Both the position numbers and the translations under genes were made by a program. Positions 20,067 through 28,653 of a stretch of DNA of 64,000 nucleotides are shown piece by piece (position 1 is the first letter of the stretch; each line of letters begins with the position of its first letter). The DNA is from PGZG01 sp046292765 (lineage in GTDB: Bacteria > Pseudomonadota > Gammaproteobacteria > Pseudomonadales > Alcanivoracaceae), in contig JBKBQA010000008.1 in the NCBI GenBank assembly GCA_046292765.1, positions 1 through 64,000 of the forward strand, read 5' to 3'. Below the pieces are notes generated by a model that made no database searches, was not told the DNA's origin, and was given only the letters and a program-made list of their open reading frames with translations.

Positions 20067-21212
20067 ATGACACGGACCCGCCATTCCCTGCTGACCCTGT
20101 TCACCCTGCTGCTGATCCCGCTCAGCGCCAGCGCCCTGATTGCCCGCCCGCCACAAATTGCCGCCAGTGGTTACATCCTGATGGACGCTGTCAGTGGCCA
20201 GGTACTGGTAGAACACAATGCTGATGAGCATCTGCCGCCAGCCAGCCTCACCAAAATGATGACCACCTATGTGGCCGATCATGAGCTTGAGCGCGGCAAC
20301 ATCCGCATGAAGGACATGGTCAATGTCAGCGTCAAGGCGTGGCGCACCGGCGGCTCACGGATGTTTATCCGCGAGGGCACTCAAGTCAGCGTCGAGGACT
20401 TGCTGAAAGGCATCATCATCGTGTCCGGCAACGATGCCAGTGTGGCGCTGGCGGAACACATTGCCGGCAGCGAGGATTCGTTTGCCGATCTGATGAATCG
20501 TCACGCGGATCGTCTTGGCATGACCAACACCCGCTTCCGCAATGCCACTGGCCTGCCGGCAGAGAACCATTACAGTAGTGCCCGCGACATGGCGATCCTT
20601 GCCCGCGCCATCATCAACGATTATCCGCAGCACTACCCGCTCTACGCGGAAAGAAGCTACACCTACAACAATATTACCCAGCAGAACCGTAATCTGCTGT
20701 TGTGGCGCGATCAGAGCGTCGATGGTCTGAAAACCGGCCATACCGAAGAGGCCGGTTATTGCCTCGTGGCGTCGGCCCGGCAAGGCAACCAGCGCCTGAT
20801 CAGCGTTATCAAGGGGGCCAGCTCAGAGCAAACCCGGGCCGTGGAAAGCCAGAAGCTACTGACCTGGGGCTTTCGCTTTTTCGAAACCTATCAGGCCTAT
20901 CAGGCTGGCGACGCCCTGTCGCGGATGCGTGTCTGGATGGGCAAGGACAACGAGCTTGATGTCGGTCCGGCGGAAGATCTGGTCATGACGATCCCCCGTG
21001 ACAGCCGCCAGCGACTGAAAGCGGAAATGACGGTTAATCCGGATATTCGCGCGCCAATCCGCAAGGGCACTGAACTGGGTAAAGTGGTGATCAGCCTTGA
21101 TGGCGATACCCTGCTGGAGCGGCCGCTGGTGGCACTGAAGGACGTCGAGCAGGCGGGCTTTTTCAAGCGCACCTGGCATCGTATCCAGCTGATGTTCCGC
21201 AACCTGTTCTGA
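20067..21212 (+). CDS. dacC: D-alanyl-D-alanine carboxypeptidase (PBP5/6 family)
   Basis: Removes the terminal D-Ala from muropeptides and so limits cross-linking. The 381-residue protein has a signal peptide (to about ALIA, residue 30), S60-LTK as SxxK, S120-G-N as SxN and K222-T-G. A C-terminal beta domain (about 275-360) and a terminal amphipathic helix (FFKRTWHRIQLMFRNLF) for membrane attachment complete it. Released D-alanine may feed the D-amino acid transaminase encoded 22 bp downstream. Confidence 0.95.
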   Translation: MTRTRHSLLTLFTLLLIPLSASALIARPPQIAASGYILMDAVSGQVLVEHNADEHLPPASLTKMMTTYVADHELERGNIRMKDMVNVSVKAWRTGGSRMFIREGTQVSVEDLLKGIIIVSGNDASVALAEHIAGSEDSFADLMNRHADRLGMTNTRFRNATGLPAENHYSSARDMAILARAIINDYPQHYPLYAERSYTYNNITQQNRNLLLWRDQSVDGLKTGHTEEAGYCLVASARQGNQRLISVIKGASSEQTRAVESQKLLTWGFRFFETYQAYQAGDALSRMRVWMGKDNELDVGPAEDLVMTIPRDSRQRLKAEMTVNPDIRAPIRKGTELGKVVISLDGDTLLERPLVALKDVEQAGFFKRTWHRIQLMFRNLF

Positions 21213-21234
21213 GCCGGGGATCACGGGCAACTCC

Positions 21235-22098
21235 ATGGCTATTGCCTACCTGAATGGACAGTTCATGCCACTGGACGAAGCGCGGATATCGCCGCTCGAC
21301 CGTGGCTTTCTGTTTGCGGATGGTGTCTATGAAGTGATCCCTGCCTATGCGGGCAAGCTGTTTCGTCTTGAGGAACACCTGCGCCGGCTGGCCAACTCGC
21401 TCGCGGCCATCGAACTTCCCAATCCTTTGCCTGTTGCCGAATGGACGGCGATGTTCAATGAGCTGATCCGTCGCAATGGCGGCGGCAATATCTATATTTA
21501 CCTGCAGATCACCCGTGGTGCGGCAGCGAAGCGCGATCATGCCTTCCCCAACCCGCCGGTACCGGCCACCGTATTTGCCATGACCGGACAGATCGCCACC
21601 CCGGCGGCGGACATGCCGGACACCACGTCGGGCGTGGCAGTGATCACCCTTGACGACATCCGCTGGAGCCGCTGCGATATCAAGAGTGTGGCGCTGCTGG
21701 CGAATGTATTGATGCGCCAGCAGGCAGTCAGCGAAGGCGCCGCTGAAGCGATCCTGATTCGGGATGGCTTTGCCACCGAAGGCTCCGCCAGCAATTTCTT
21801 CATCGTTCGTGACGGCCTGATTATCACGCCGCCGAAGAGTCACCTGATCCTGCCCGGCATCACCCGCGATCTGCTGGTGGAGCTGGCCCATCAGCATGGC
21901 ATGGCCGTCGCGGAGCGCGAAGTGACTGAGGCCGAACTCAAGGGCGCGGACGAGATCTGGTTGTCCAGCTCGACCAAAGAAGTGGTCCCGGTAACGCAGC
22001 TGAACGGCCATGCCCTTGGCGATGGCCAACCCGGGCCAGTATGGCGAGCCATGGCGCGTCATTATGTGGATTTCAAGCGCCGCCTGTGCGGCTTGTGA
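21235..22098 (+). CDS. dat: D-amino acid aminotransferase (fold-type IV PLP enzyme)
   Basis: Transfers amino groups between D-amino acids and 2-oxo acids, for example D-Ala to D-Glu. The 287-residue protein is close to BcaT/DAAT fold-type IV. The PLP-binding Lys is K150 in DIKSVALLAN, and the LDRGFLFADGVYEV and EGSASNFFI segments are typical of Dat. It lies between dacC and ybeD in the same direction, suggesting a role in recycling D-amino acids released from the wall. A branched-chain or ADC-lyase activity is possible but less likely. Confidence 0.85.
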   Translation: MAIAYLNGQFMPLDEARISPLDRGFLFADGVYEVIPAYAGKLFRLEEHLRRLANSLAAIELPNPLPVAEWTAMFNELIRRNGGGNIYIYLQITRGAAAKRDHAFPNPPVPATVFAMTGQIATPAADMPDTTSGVAVITLDDIRWSRCDIKSVALLANVLMRQQAVSEGAAEAILIRDGFATEGSASNFFIVRDGLIITPPKSHLILPGITRDLLVELAHQHGMAVAEREVTEAELKGADEIWLSSSTKEVVPVTQLNGHALGDGQPGPVWRAMARHYVDFKRRLCGL

Positions 22099-22149
22099 TT
22101 TGCCCCTGCACCCCCCATATCGTCATTCTGATCGATAACGAGAAACGCC

Positions 22150-22419
22150 ATGACTGTTAATGAACACCTCTGGGACTTCCCCCACGAAATGACCCTCAAG
22201 GTCATGGGCGTCAGTGATAGCCCTCTGGAACAGGCGGTGGTGGCTATCCTCACGGAGCATCTGGAGGATTTCGATCCGAACCAGCATGTGCGCATTCTGC
22301 CGAGCCCGAAAGGCAACTTCATTTCCGTCAATGCCCGGGTGGTAATGCGTCATCGTGATCAGGTGGCGGCAATCTACGCTGCGCTGAGTGCCTGCAGCCA
22401 CGTCAAGGTGGTGTTCTGA
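22150..22419 (+). CDS. ybeD: YbeD family protein (DUF493)
   Basis: Small 89-residue ACT-like protein of unknown biochemical role, normally found between dacA/dacC and lipB. The sequence FPHEMTLKVMGVS...RILPSPKGNFISVNARVV is typical. Here lipB and lipA do not follow: the next gene is convergent and begins only 5 bp after its stop, so the usual synteny breaks at this point. Confidence 0.9.
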   Translation: MTVNEHLWDFPHEMTLKVMGVSDSPLEQAVVAILTEHLEDFDPNQHVRILPSPKGNFISVNARVVMRHRDQVAAIYAALSACSHVKVVF

Positions 22420-22424
22420 TCCTG

Positions 22425-23444
22425 TTACTCTGGCGCCGTCATCAGCACCACCTTGCCGGTACTGACTCCCGAGCGCAGACAGTCCAGCGCCTGATGGGCG
22501 GCGTCGAAATCGAACCGGTGACCAACATGAGGCCGGGGCAGACCCCACGATTGCAGCTCCGCCAGTAAACTGTGCATTCGGTCCTGCTGCTCCCATAGCC
22601 AGATCAGGTTGAACGCCATCACCGACCTGTTATCACTGATCATCGCCATAACGTCATAGCGCGGACGGCGCAAATAACGCCATGCGGCACTGAGATAATT
22701 CGGCCGATTGCCGGTCGGGGTAAACTCCGCTGCCCCGAACACCACCAGTCGTCCCATCGGATTCAGCGCCGCAAAGCTGGCTTTCTGCGCCTCGCCACCG
22801 ATGGCATCCAGCACCAGATCAAAGCGCTGCCCCGAGCGTGCCAACTGGCGATGGAAGTTCTTCTCACGCACCAGCACCTGATCAAATCCCTGCTCCGCCA
22901 GTAGCGACAGCTTGGCCGCACTGCCAATCGTGCCCACCGGCCGGGCGCCCACCGCGCGGGCCAGACGCATGGCCTGCAGGCCCACCCCGCCGGCGGCACT
23001 GTGAATCAGTACCGAATGTCCGGGCTGCACGTCACCGAGGGTTTTCAGTGCGTACCAGGCCGTCAGGGTCTGCGCCAGATAGGCCGCTCCATCAGCAAAA
23101 TCCCAGCTTTTTGGCAAGGCATGCAGGTAGCCCGGCGCACTGTCGATTGCCGTGGCGTAACCGCCAAAGCGGGTCACCCCCATCACCCGATCACCGACAC
23201 GACAAGCAGACACCTCAGCGCCCACTGCAATGACCTCACCGGCAAACTCAAGGCCGGGTATAAAGCTGCCCGGCGGCGTGGCCGAGTACAGTCCGGTGAG
23301 CGCAAAGATATCGGCAAAATTCAGGCCGCAGGCGTGGACGCGCACACGCACCTTGTCGACCGCCAGTGTCGGCAAGACTTCCCGGCATAACTGCAGATCG
23401 CTCAGCTTGCCCGCCTTCGCCGTACGCCATACCTGTCGTTCCAT
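22425..23444 (-). CDS. Zinc-independent quinone oxidoreductase-like MDR protein
   Basis: Medium-chain dehydrogenase/reductase related to NADPH:quinone oxidoreductase and VAT-1. The 339-residue protein has a GroES-like N-domain (about 20-110, with GLNFADIFALTGLY) and a Rossmann domain with the nucleotide motif SAAGGVGLQ. The Cys/Glu ligands of zinc alcohol dehydrogenases are absent. The ATG at 23444 (MERQVWRT) was chosen because AAGG precedes it; upstream in-frame starts at 23462 and 23486 have weaker sites. Substrate not predictable. Confidence 0.8.
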   Translation of the reverse strand: MERQVWRTAKAGKLSDLQLCREVLPTLAVDKVRVRVHACGLNFADIFALTGLYSATPPGSFIPGLEFAGEVIAVGAEVSACRVGDRVMGVTRFGGYATAIDSAPGYLHALPKSWDFADGAAYLAQTLTAWYALKTLGDVQPGHSVLIHSAAGGVGLQAMRLARAVGARPVGTIGSAAKLSLLAEQGFDQVLVREKNFHRQLARSGQRFDLVLDAIGGEAQKASFAALNPMGRLVVFGAAEFTPTGNRPNYLSAAWRYLRRPRYDVMAMISDNRSVMAFNLIWLWEQQDRMHSLLAELQSWGLPRPHVGHRFDFDAAHQALDCLRSGVSTGKVVLMTAPE

Positions 23445-23509
23445 TTCATCTGCACCTTGCATCGCCCGCAGTTCAGAGATCGACACTATCGCCGCCCGGC
23501 GTTCGACGC

Positions 23510-23545
23510 AAAGAGAAAGGGCGCCAATGGCGCCCTTTCTCTTTG
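23510..23545. terminator. strong inverted repeat terminator
   Basis: A perfect 16-bp stem (AAAGAGAAAGGGCGCC / GGCGCCCTTTCTCTTT, 3-4 base loop) lies between two minus-strand genes. It should end the transcript of the upstream flavoprotein gene (23573-24550). The T-rich arm is inside the stem rather than a clean U-tract. Confidence 0.75.
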
Positions 23546-23572
23546 TCGTGAAGCCGCCTCGGCGAGGCAGTG

Positions 23573-24550
23573 TCAGTCCAGAAACGCCATTAAACGGTCG
23601 CGGATAGTGCTCTGGCAGTCTCGCATGATTTCCTGCACCAGCTCATCACAGCTCGGAATACTGTGAATCAGCCCCTGCACCATGCCCGAGGTCCAGACAC
23701 CGTAATCAACATCACCTTCCGTCAGCGCAACCTTCCCTTTGACGCCGGCCACCATGTCGCGGATCAGCTCGAACTGCATCTCCTTGCCCTGCTCACGCTC
23801 GATCTCATTCACTCTCACCGCCACCTTGTTCTTGTAAACACGGGCGGTGTTTTTCAACGGACGGTACACCAGTGCGGTATCGAGCTCGCTGGCCTCGACA
23901 ATGGCACGCTTGATGTTTTCATGTACCGGTGCTTCTTTGGTGGCGAGAAATCGGGTGCCCATGTTGATGCCGTCTGCACCCAGCGCCAGACAGGCTGCCA
24001 TCTGGGCGCCGGTGCCAATACCACCGGACGCCAGCATGGGGATTTTCAGCACTGCTGCCGCTGCGGGCAGCAACACCAAGTTAGGAATATCATCTTCGCC
24101 AGGGTGGCCGGCGCATTCAAATCCGTCGACGCTGACCGCTGCAACGCCGACTTTTTCTGCCTTCAGGGCGTGACGCACCGACGTACACTTATGCACCACC
24201 TTGACGCCGTACTGGTTGAACAGCGGCAGAAATGGCTCCGGATTACGACCGGCGGTTTCGACAATCCTGATACCCGACTCACAGATCACCCGCGCGTACT
24301 CTTCATAGGGCACTGGCTTGATGGTGGGCAGGATGGTGAGGTTGACGCCGAACGGTTTGTCGGTCATTTCCCGGCAGCGCCTGATTTCTTTCTCCAGATC
24401 TTCCGGTGTCGGCTGACTAAGGCCGGTAATGATGCCCAGCGCACCGGCATTCGATACCGCCGCAGCCAATTCGGCGAAGCCCACATTCTGCATACCGCCC
24501 TGAACGATCGGGTATTCGATACCCAGCAACTCGGTAATTCGGGTTTTCAT
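23573..24550 (-). CDS. FMN-dependent NADH:quinone reductase / nitronate monooxygenase family
   Basis: TIM-barrel flavoprotein. The 325-residue sequence strongly resembles Pseudomonas PA1024, first called 2-nitropropane dioxygenase and later shown to be an NADH:quinone reductase: QGGMQNVG, FGVNLTILPTIKPVPYEEY, HKCTSVRHALKAEKVGV, GFECAGHPGEDDIP (H149) and ALGADGINMGTRFLAT. By that resemblance quinone reduction is more likely than nitronate oxidation. ATG at 24550 follows GGAGAGTGG. A strong hairpin follows the stop. Confidence 0.85.
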   Translation of the reverse strand: MKTRITELLGIEYPIVQGGMQNVGFAELAAAVSNAGALGIITGLSQPTPEDLEKEIRRCREMTDKPFGVNLTILPTIKPVPYEEYARVICESGIRIVETAGRNPEPFLPLFNQYGVKVVHKCTSVRHALKAEKVGVAAVSVDGFECAGHPGEDDIPNLVLLPAAAAVLKIPMLASGGIGTGAQMAACLALGADGINMGTRFLATKEAPVHENIKRAIVEASELDTALVYRPLKNTARVYKNKVAVRVNEIEREQGKEMQFELIRDMVAGVKGKVALTEGDVDYGVWTSGMVQGLIHSIPSCDELVQEIMRDCQSTIRDRLMAFLD

Positions 24551-24734
24551 CCCACTCTCCTGCTGATGCCCCGATCACGAACGGGGCGGACCGGGACATT
24601 ATTCACGCCCCCCGATAGTCGACAATGACAACATCCATCAGCGTTACGACCATCGGCGCCAATCCCCGCTGCTTGAGCCGCTGCACCCGAATAGCTACTG
24701 TGGAGACCGACATTGCCCACAGGAGTACAGCATC

Positions 24735-25106
24735 ATGCGTCTGATTCGCCCTGCCCTGCTGGCCGCTGGCCTGTTGTTGTCGCTGCCGGCACTGGCCGGA
24801 GACCGCCCCGATCACTTCAAGGGCAAGCCTGCCGAGACCCTGAAAGAAGCGGTATCCAACTTCGCCGAGTACAACCGCAAGCTCGACAAACTGCTCAAAC
24901 AGAAGTCTCTGGCAGCAAAGGATCTGCACGACATCCATGTGCTGACCTACACCCTTGAGAACGCGCTGGAAAAAATCCGCGCCGATCTCGGCGCGCTGGC
25001 CGAGACGCTGGAAGCCGTGCATGTGGCGTCCGAGAATGCCGACGCAGAGACGGTGCGGCAACAGGGCCGGGCCTATCTGGACACCGCCCGGGAAGTGATT
25101 CGCTGA
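24735..25106 (+). CDS. Small periplasmic DUF6746-like protein
   Basis: The 123-residue protein has a signal peptide (cleavage after ALA, about residue 21). The mature part is helical and begins GDRPDHFKGKPAETLKEAV, then shows LHDIHVLTYTLENALEKI. From memory this matches the small DUF6746 family, which has no assigned function; the family name is not verified. ATG at 24735 follows AGGAGT at good spacing. It is divergent from the flavoprotein gene and convergent with the transporter gene. Confidence 0.75.
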   Translation: MRLIRPALLAAGLLLSLPALAGDRPDHFKGKPAETLKEAVSNFAEYNRKLDKLLKQKSLAAKDLHDIHVLTYTLENALEKIRADLGALAETLEAVHVASENADAETVRQQGRAYLDTAREVIR

Positions 25107-25122
25107 ACCGGTCCCCGGCCCG

Positions 25123-26016
25123 TCAGGGCCGGGGCACACCGGTAAGCCGCAAGCGAGTGTGACGGTCACCGAGAAAGTACAGCGCCAAGCCGCCAAGAAT
25201 AACCGCCGCGCCGAGCACGACATGACCGCCAGGCTGTTCGCCATTGAGCCAGGCCCCAAGCAATAGCGCCAGCACTGGCGTAATCAGGGTAATCAGCGCC
25301 ACGGTGGCCGCCGGCAGGCTGGACAGCACCCGGAAATAGCAGACAAACCCCAGCAGCGAGCCAAACAGGGCCAGGTACAGCACTGCCCAAAGGCCATGCA
25401 GCGCCTCCTGCATGGCAAAACTTTCCCCCATCAGCCACCACAGCAGGGCAAAACAGGGCAGGCTGACAATCAATGCGCCCAGCGTTTGTGGCAGCGGCCC
25501 CAGCCCGGCAGCCACCTGCTTCACCGCAATCCCGCTGATGCTGAAGCCGAGCACGGCGCCGAACAGCAACAGCACGCCGGTGAGCTGGTTACCGCCCTGC
25601 AACGCATCGATAAACACCAGCGCCAGTCCGGCCACACCGGTAATGCAGCCGGCCCAGTGCCACAGGTTCAGGCGCACCGGATTGGACAGCCACTGCAGCA
25701 TCAACCCGGACAACAGCGGCGCCAGACCAAACATCACCGAGATCAGGCCAGACGCCACATACACTGAGGCCAGATAGCTCAACGACATGGCACCAAACAC
25801 CCCGGGCAAGGCCGCCAGATAGCTCCTCATGGCGAGCCCGTCCCAACGCAGCCGCTGGCCAGCCAGCCACAACCACGGCAAGCCAATAGCCACCGCCAGC
25901 AGCATCCGCAGCATCACCGCCGTCACCGGCATGAAGGTTTCTGCGCTCCACTTGATGGCCAACGGCGTCGTTGCCCACACCAGAACAACGATCAGATAAG
26001 CAACCCCGACAGGCAC
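25123..26016 (-). CDS. EamA/DMT family inner-membrane transporter
   Basis: Ten-helix drug/metabolite transporter with two EamA halves (about residues 5-135 and 150-280). The typical end-of-half signature LISVMFGLAPLLSGLM and its repeat ATVALITLITPVLALLLG are visible. Substrate unknown; relatives export amino acids, purines or other metabolites. The start is GTG at 26016 after GAGGAG. The 180 bp upstream hold a hairpin terminator and a possible 26-codon leader ORF, so expression may be controlled by attenuation. Confidence 0.88.
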   Translation of the reverse strand: MPVGVAYLIVVLVWATTPLAIKWSAETFMPVTAVMLRMLLAVAIGLPWLWLAGQRLRWDGLAMRSYLAALPGVFGAMSLSYLASVYVASGLISVMFGLAPLLSGLMLQWLSNPVRLNLWHWAGCITGVAGLALVFIDALQGGNQLTGVLLLFGAVLGFSISGIAVKQVAAGLGPLPQTLGALIVSLPCFALLWWLMGESFAMQEALHGLWAVLYLALFGSLLGFVCYFRVLSSLPAATVALITLITPVLALLLGAWLNGEQPGGHVVLGAAVILGGLALYFLGDRHTRLRLTGVPRP

Positions 26017-26060
26017 GGGACAACTCCTCGGTTAGGCAGCGGATCTCTGGGGCCAAAACG

Positions 26061-26092
26061 AAAAAAGCCGCAGGTGGATCACGCTGCGGCTT
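26061..26092 (-). terminator. Rho-independent terminator in the transporter leader
   Basis: Minus strand: AAGCCGCAG, 10-base loop, CTGCGGCTT followed by T6. No complete gene lies upstream on this strand, and the hairpin falls 45 bp before the transporter GTG. It therefore either stops antisense RNA from the cca region or acts as an attenuator. Confidence 0.75.
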
Positions 26093-26115
26093 CGGTTCAA
26101 TTCACGGGATATGAA

Positions 26116-26196
26116 TCAGACAGCCGGCAGCGCCCCCCCGCGCCATGCACGGACGGCTCGCACTGCAATGTTCAGTTTGCGGCTGGTCGTCATCAT
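26116..26196 (-). CDS. Possible leader peptide ahead of the transporter gene
   Basis: A 26-codon ORF starts with two ATGs and ends 24 nt before the terminator hairpin. The peptide begins MMTTSRKLNIAV and continues with an Arg/Ala-rich part containing RAVRAW and a single Trp. There is no clear Shine-Dalgarno. The arrangement of short ORF, hairpin with U-run and transporter resembles ribosome-mediated attenuation, but no repeated codon points to one amino acid. Low confidence as a translated gene. Confidence 0.3.
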   Translation of the reverse strand: MMTTSRKLNIAVRAVRAWRGGALPAV

Positions 26197-26239
26197 GCGA
26201 ACATGATCACCATTCGCTGCAATCCGGGCAAGGGATCAA

Positions 26240-27478
26240 TTGAAAAATTATCTGGTGGGAGGCGCCGTTCGGGACCAGCTGCTCGGGCTGGCGGTAACGG
26301 AACAGGACTGGGTCGTGGTGGGTGCCACGCCGGAGCAGATGCATGCCCGCGGATTTTCCCCGGTGGGCCGGGATTTTCCTGTGTTCATCCATCCGACCTC
26401 AGGCGAGGAATATGCCCTTGCCCGCACCGAACGCAAAAGTGGCCATGGCTATCATGGCTTCCAGTTCAATGCGGCGCCGGAGGTGACACTGGAGCAGGAC
26501 CTGCTGCGTCGGGATCTGACCATCAATGCCATGGCGCGCGAACCCGGTGGCGCGCTGGTGGACCCCTGCGGCGGCCTGCGCGATCTCAAGGGCCGCTGGC
26601 TGCGTCATGTCTCCCCGGCCTTCGCCGAGGACCCGCTGCGAGTATTGCGCGTTGCCCGCTTCGCGGCTCGCTTCCACCGGCTCGGCTTCCGCATTGCCGA
26701 TGACACCCTGGCGCTGATGCGCCATCTGAGTAACAGCGGCGAGCTTGATCACCTGACGGCGGAGCGGGTCTGGAAGGAAACCGCCAGAGCGCTGATGGAG
26801 CGCGATCCACAGGTGTTTTTCGATGTCCTTGAGCAGTGCGGCGCCCTTGCCGTGCTGTTCCCCGAACTGGCCCGGTTACGCGGCGTGCCGCAACCGGAAG
26901 CTCACCACCCGGAAATCGACACGCTCACGCACCAGTATCTGGCCCTGAAACAAAGTGCCCGCATGGCGCTACCGTTGACGGCCCGTTTCGCCGTGCTGCT
27001 GCATGATCTGGGCAAGGGTCTGACCAAGCCGACCGAGTGGCCGCGGCATATTGCCCATGAGGAGCGTAGCGCCAGGCTGGCGGATCAGGTCGCGGAACGA
27101 CTGCGGGTGCCAAACGAGTGCCGCGAAATGGCCGTGCTGGTGGCGCGCTATCATACCCACTGTCACCGGGCACTGGAGCTGCGGCCCGACACCCTGTGGA
27201 AGTTGTTTCGGGCGCTGGATCTGATCCGCCGACCGGAACGACTGGCGCTGTTTATTGGCGCCTGCGAGGCGGATGCGCGTGGCAGGCTTGGGCTGGCTGA
27301 TCGGCCTTACCCGCAGGCCGATCTGCTGCGCGGTGCCGCCGAAGCGGCTCGCCATGTCGACGTCGCCGCCCTGCGCGAACGCGGTATCAATGGTGTCGCA
27401 CTGGGTGAGGCAATTGACCGCGCCCGTCTTCAACGTATCAAGGAGTTCAGACAATCATGGCAGCCCCCGTCGCCCTGA
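26240..27478 (+). CDS. cca: Multifunctional CCA tRNA nucleotidyltransferase
   Basis: Adds and repairs the 3' CCA of tRNA; the HD domain adds phosphatase and phosphodiesterase activity. The 412-residue protein has the class II nucleotidyltransferase head (YLVGGAVRDQLLG, residues 4-16; RRDLTINAMA) and a C-terminal HD domain (LLHDLGKG near 250). The start is TTG at 26240 after AAGGGA, which begins the conserved MKNYLVGGAVRD. The 3' end overlaps the next gene by 22 bp. Confidence 0.95.
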   Translation: MKNYLVGGAVRDQLLGLAVTEQDWVVVGATPEQMHARGFSPVGRDFPVFIHPTSGEEYALARTERKSGHGYHGFQFNAAPEVTLEQDLLRRDLTINAMAREPGGALVDPCGGLRDLKGRWLRHVSPAFAEDPLRVLRVARFAARFHRLGFRIADDTLALMRHLSNSGELDHLTAERVWKETARALMERDPQVFFDVLEQCGALAVLFPELARLRGVPQPEAHHPEIDTLTHQYLALKQSARMALPLTARFAVLLHDLGKGLTKPTEWPRHIAHEERSARLADQVAERLRVPNECREMAVLVARYHTHCHRALELRPDTLWKLFRALDLIRRPERLALFIGACEADARGRLGLADRPYPQADLLRGAAEAARHVDVAALRERGINGVALGEAIDRARLQRIKEFRQSWQPPSP

Positions 27479-28194
27479 TCACCGGTGCCGCCCGCCGACT
27501 TGGCGCCGAGACTGCCCGCGCCCTGCACGAGCGGGGTGTGCGGGTGCTGATTCACTGTCGGCACAGTCGCACCGACGCCGACCAGCTTGCCGATCAACTG
27601 AATGCCCTGCGCCCGGATTCGGCGCGGGTGTTGCAAGCCGATCTTGATGATCCCGAGCAAACTCGCGGGCTGGCCAGTGTCGCCCTGCAGCAATGGCACC
27701 GGCTCGACATTCTGGTCAACAACGCTTCCTCGTTTTATCCCACCCGACTCGGCAGCAGCAGCGACGACGACTGGGTAAAGCTGATCCACAGCAACCTGCG
27801 GGCGCCCTACATCCTGACCGAGTCGCTGGCGCCGGCACTGGCAGAGCAGCGCGGCTGCATCATTAATATTGTCGATGTTTACGCCGAGAAACCGCTCCAC
27901 GGGCATGCGCTTTACAGCATCGCCAAGGCCGGCCTTGCCATGCTGACCCGCAGCGCTGCCCGGGAGCTGGGACCCAATGTCCGCGTCAATGGTGTCTCGC
28001 CGGGACCGATCCTGTGGCCGGAGCAAGGGCAGGATAACCAGCAAGCTATCCTTGACGGCACCGCCCTGAAGCGCTGTGGCCGGCCGGAGGACATAGCTGG
28101 TATGGTGACCTTTCTGGCACTGGACGCGCCCTACGTTACCGGCCAAATCGTCGCCGTGGATGGCGGCAGGTCGCTGTCATTTCATGGAGGCTGA
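27457..28194 (+). CDS. Pteridine reductase / FolM-like dihydromonapterin reductase (SDR)
   Basis: Short-chain dehydrogenase of 245 residues. The cofactor motif TGAARRLG (10-17) with Arg in the glycine loop is typical of pteridine reductases rather than general SDRs, and the YSIAK catalytic pair follows. Such enzymes make tetrahydromonapterin or reduce dihydrofolate/biopterin with NADPH. It overlaps cca by 22 bp and lies near folK and folB, which supports a pterin role. Specific substrate is inference. Confidence 0.82.
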   Translation: MAAPVALITGAARRLGAETARALHERGVRVLIHCRHSRTDADQLADQLNALRPDSARVLQADLDDPEQTRGLASVALQQWHRLDILVNNASSFYPTRLGSSSDDDWVKLIHSNLRAPYILTESLAPALAEQRGCIINIVDVYAEKPLHGHALYSIAKAGLAMLTRSAARELGPNVRVNGVSPGPILWPEQGQDNQQAILDGTALKRCGRPEDIAGMVTFLALDAPYVTGQIVAVDGGRSLSFHGG

Positions 28195-28197
28195 ACA

Positions 28198-28653
28198 TTG
28201 CGACGGACACCGCTGTGGGTTGCTGGAATCCTTGCGTTAACACCGGTTGCCGCACCTGCTGAGCTCTACCGCTGGACTGATGACAGTGGCCGGGTGCATT
28301 TCAGCGATCGTCCGCCGGAACACAGCCACGCCGAGGTTATCGACACGCCGACGCTGCCGGTGATGGAAACAGACGCCGACACCCGTGCTCGCCAGCAACG
28401 TTTGCAACGCTTCCAGCAGGCCCAGGCGGAACAGCAACAGCAAGAACAGAAAGAGGCTGACGCAGCCCGACGCGAGCGAGAGAAAACCGTCGGACAGGCC
28501 TGCCGCAAAGCCAGAGCTGATCTGAAAGTCCTCAGTGGCAGGGTGCGCTATCGCAACCCGGACGGCAGCCTGCGGGAAGTTTCACCACAGGAAGTCGCAA
28601 AAGACCGGGACAAGGTGAACCAATGGATCGCCAAAAACTGCGCTGGCTTGTAA
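28198..28653 (+). CDS. DUF4124 domain-containing periplasmic protein
   Basis: The 151-residue protein has a signal peptide (cleavage after APA, about residue 20), then DUF4124 (LYRWTDDSGRVHFSDRPP). A Gln-rich coiled coil (about 65-100) and a Cys-bearing C-terminus follow. Layout and tail match the DUF4124 gene at 4895. The start is TTG at 28198 after GGAGG. Its last 31 bp overlap the next gene, which also begins with a DUF4124 module. Function unknown. Confidence 0.85.
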   Translation: MRRTPLWVAGILALTPVAAPAELYRWTDDSGRVHFSDRPPEHSHAEVIDTPTLPVMETDADTRARQQRLQRFQQAQAEQQQQEQKEADAARREREKTVGQACRKARADLKVLSGRVRYRNPDGSLREVSPQEVAKDRDKVNQWIAKNCAGL

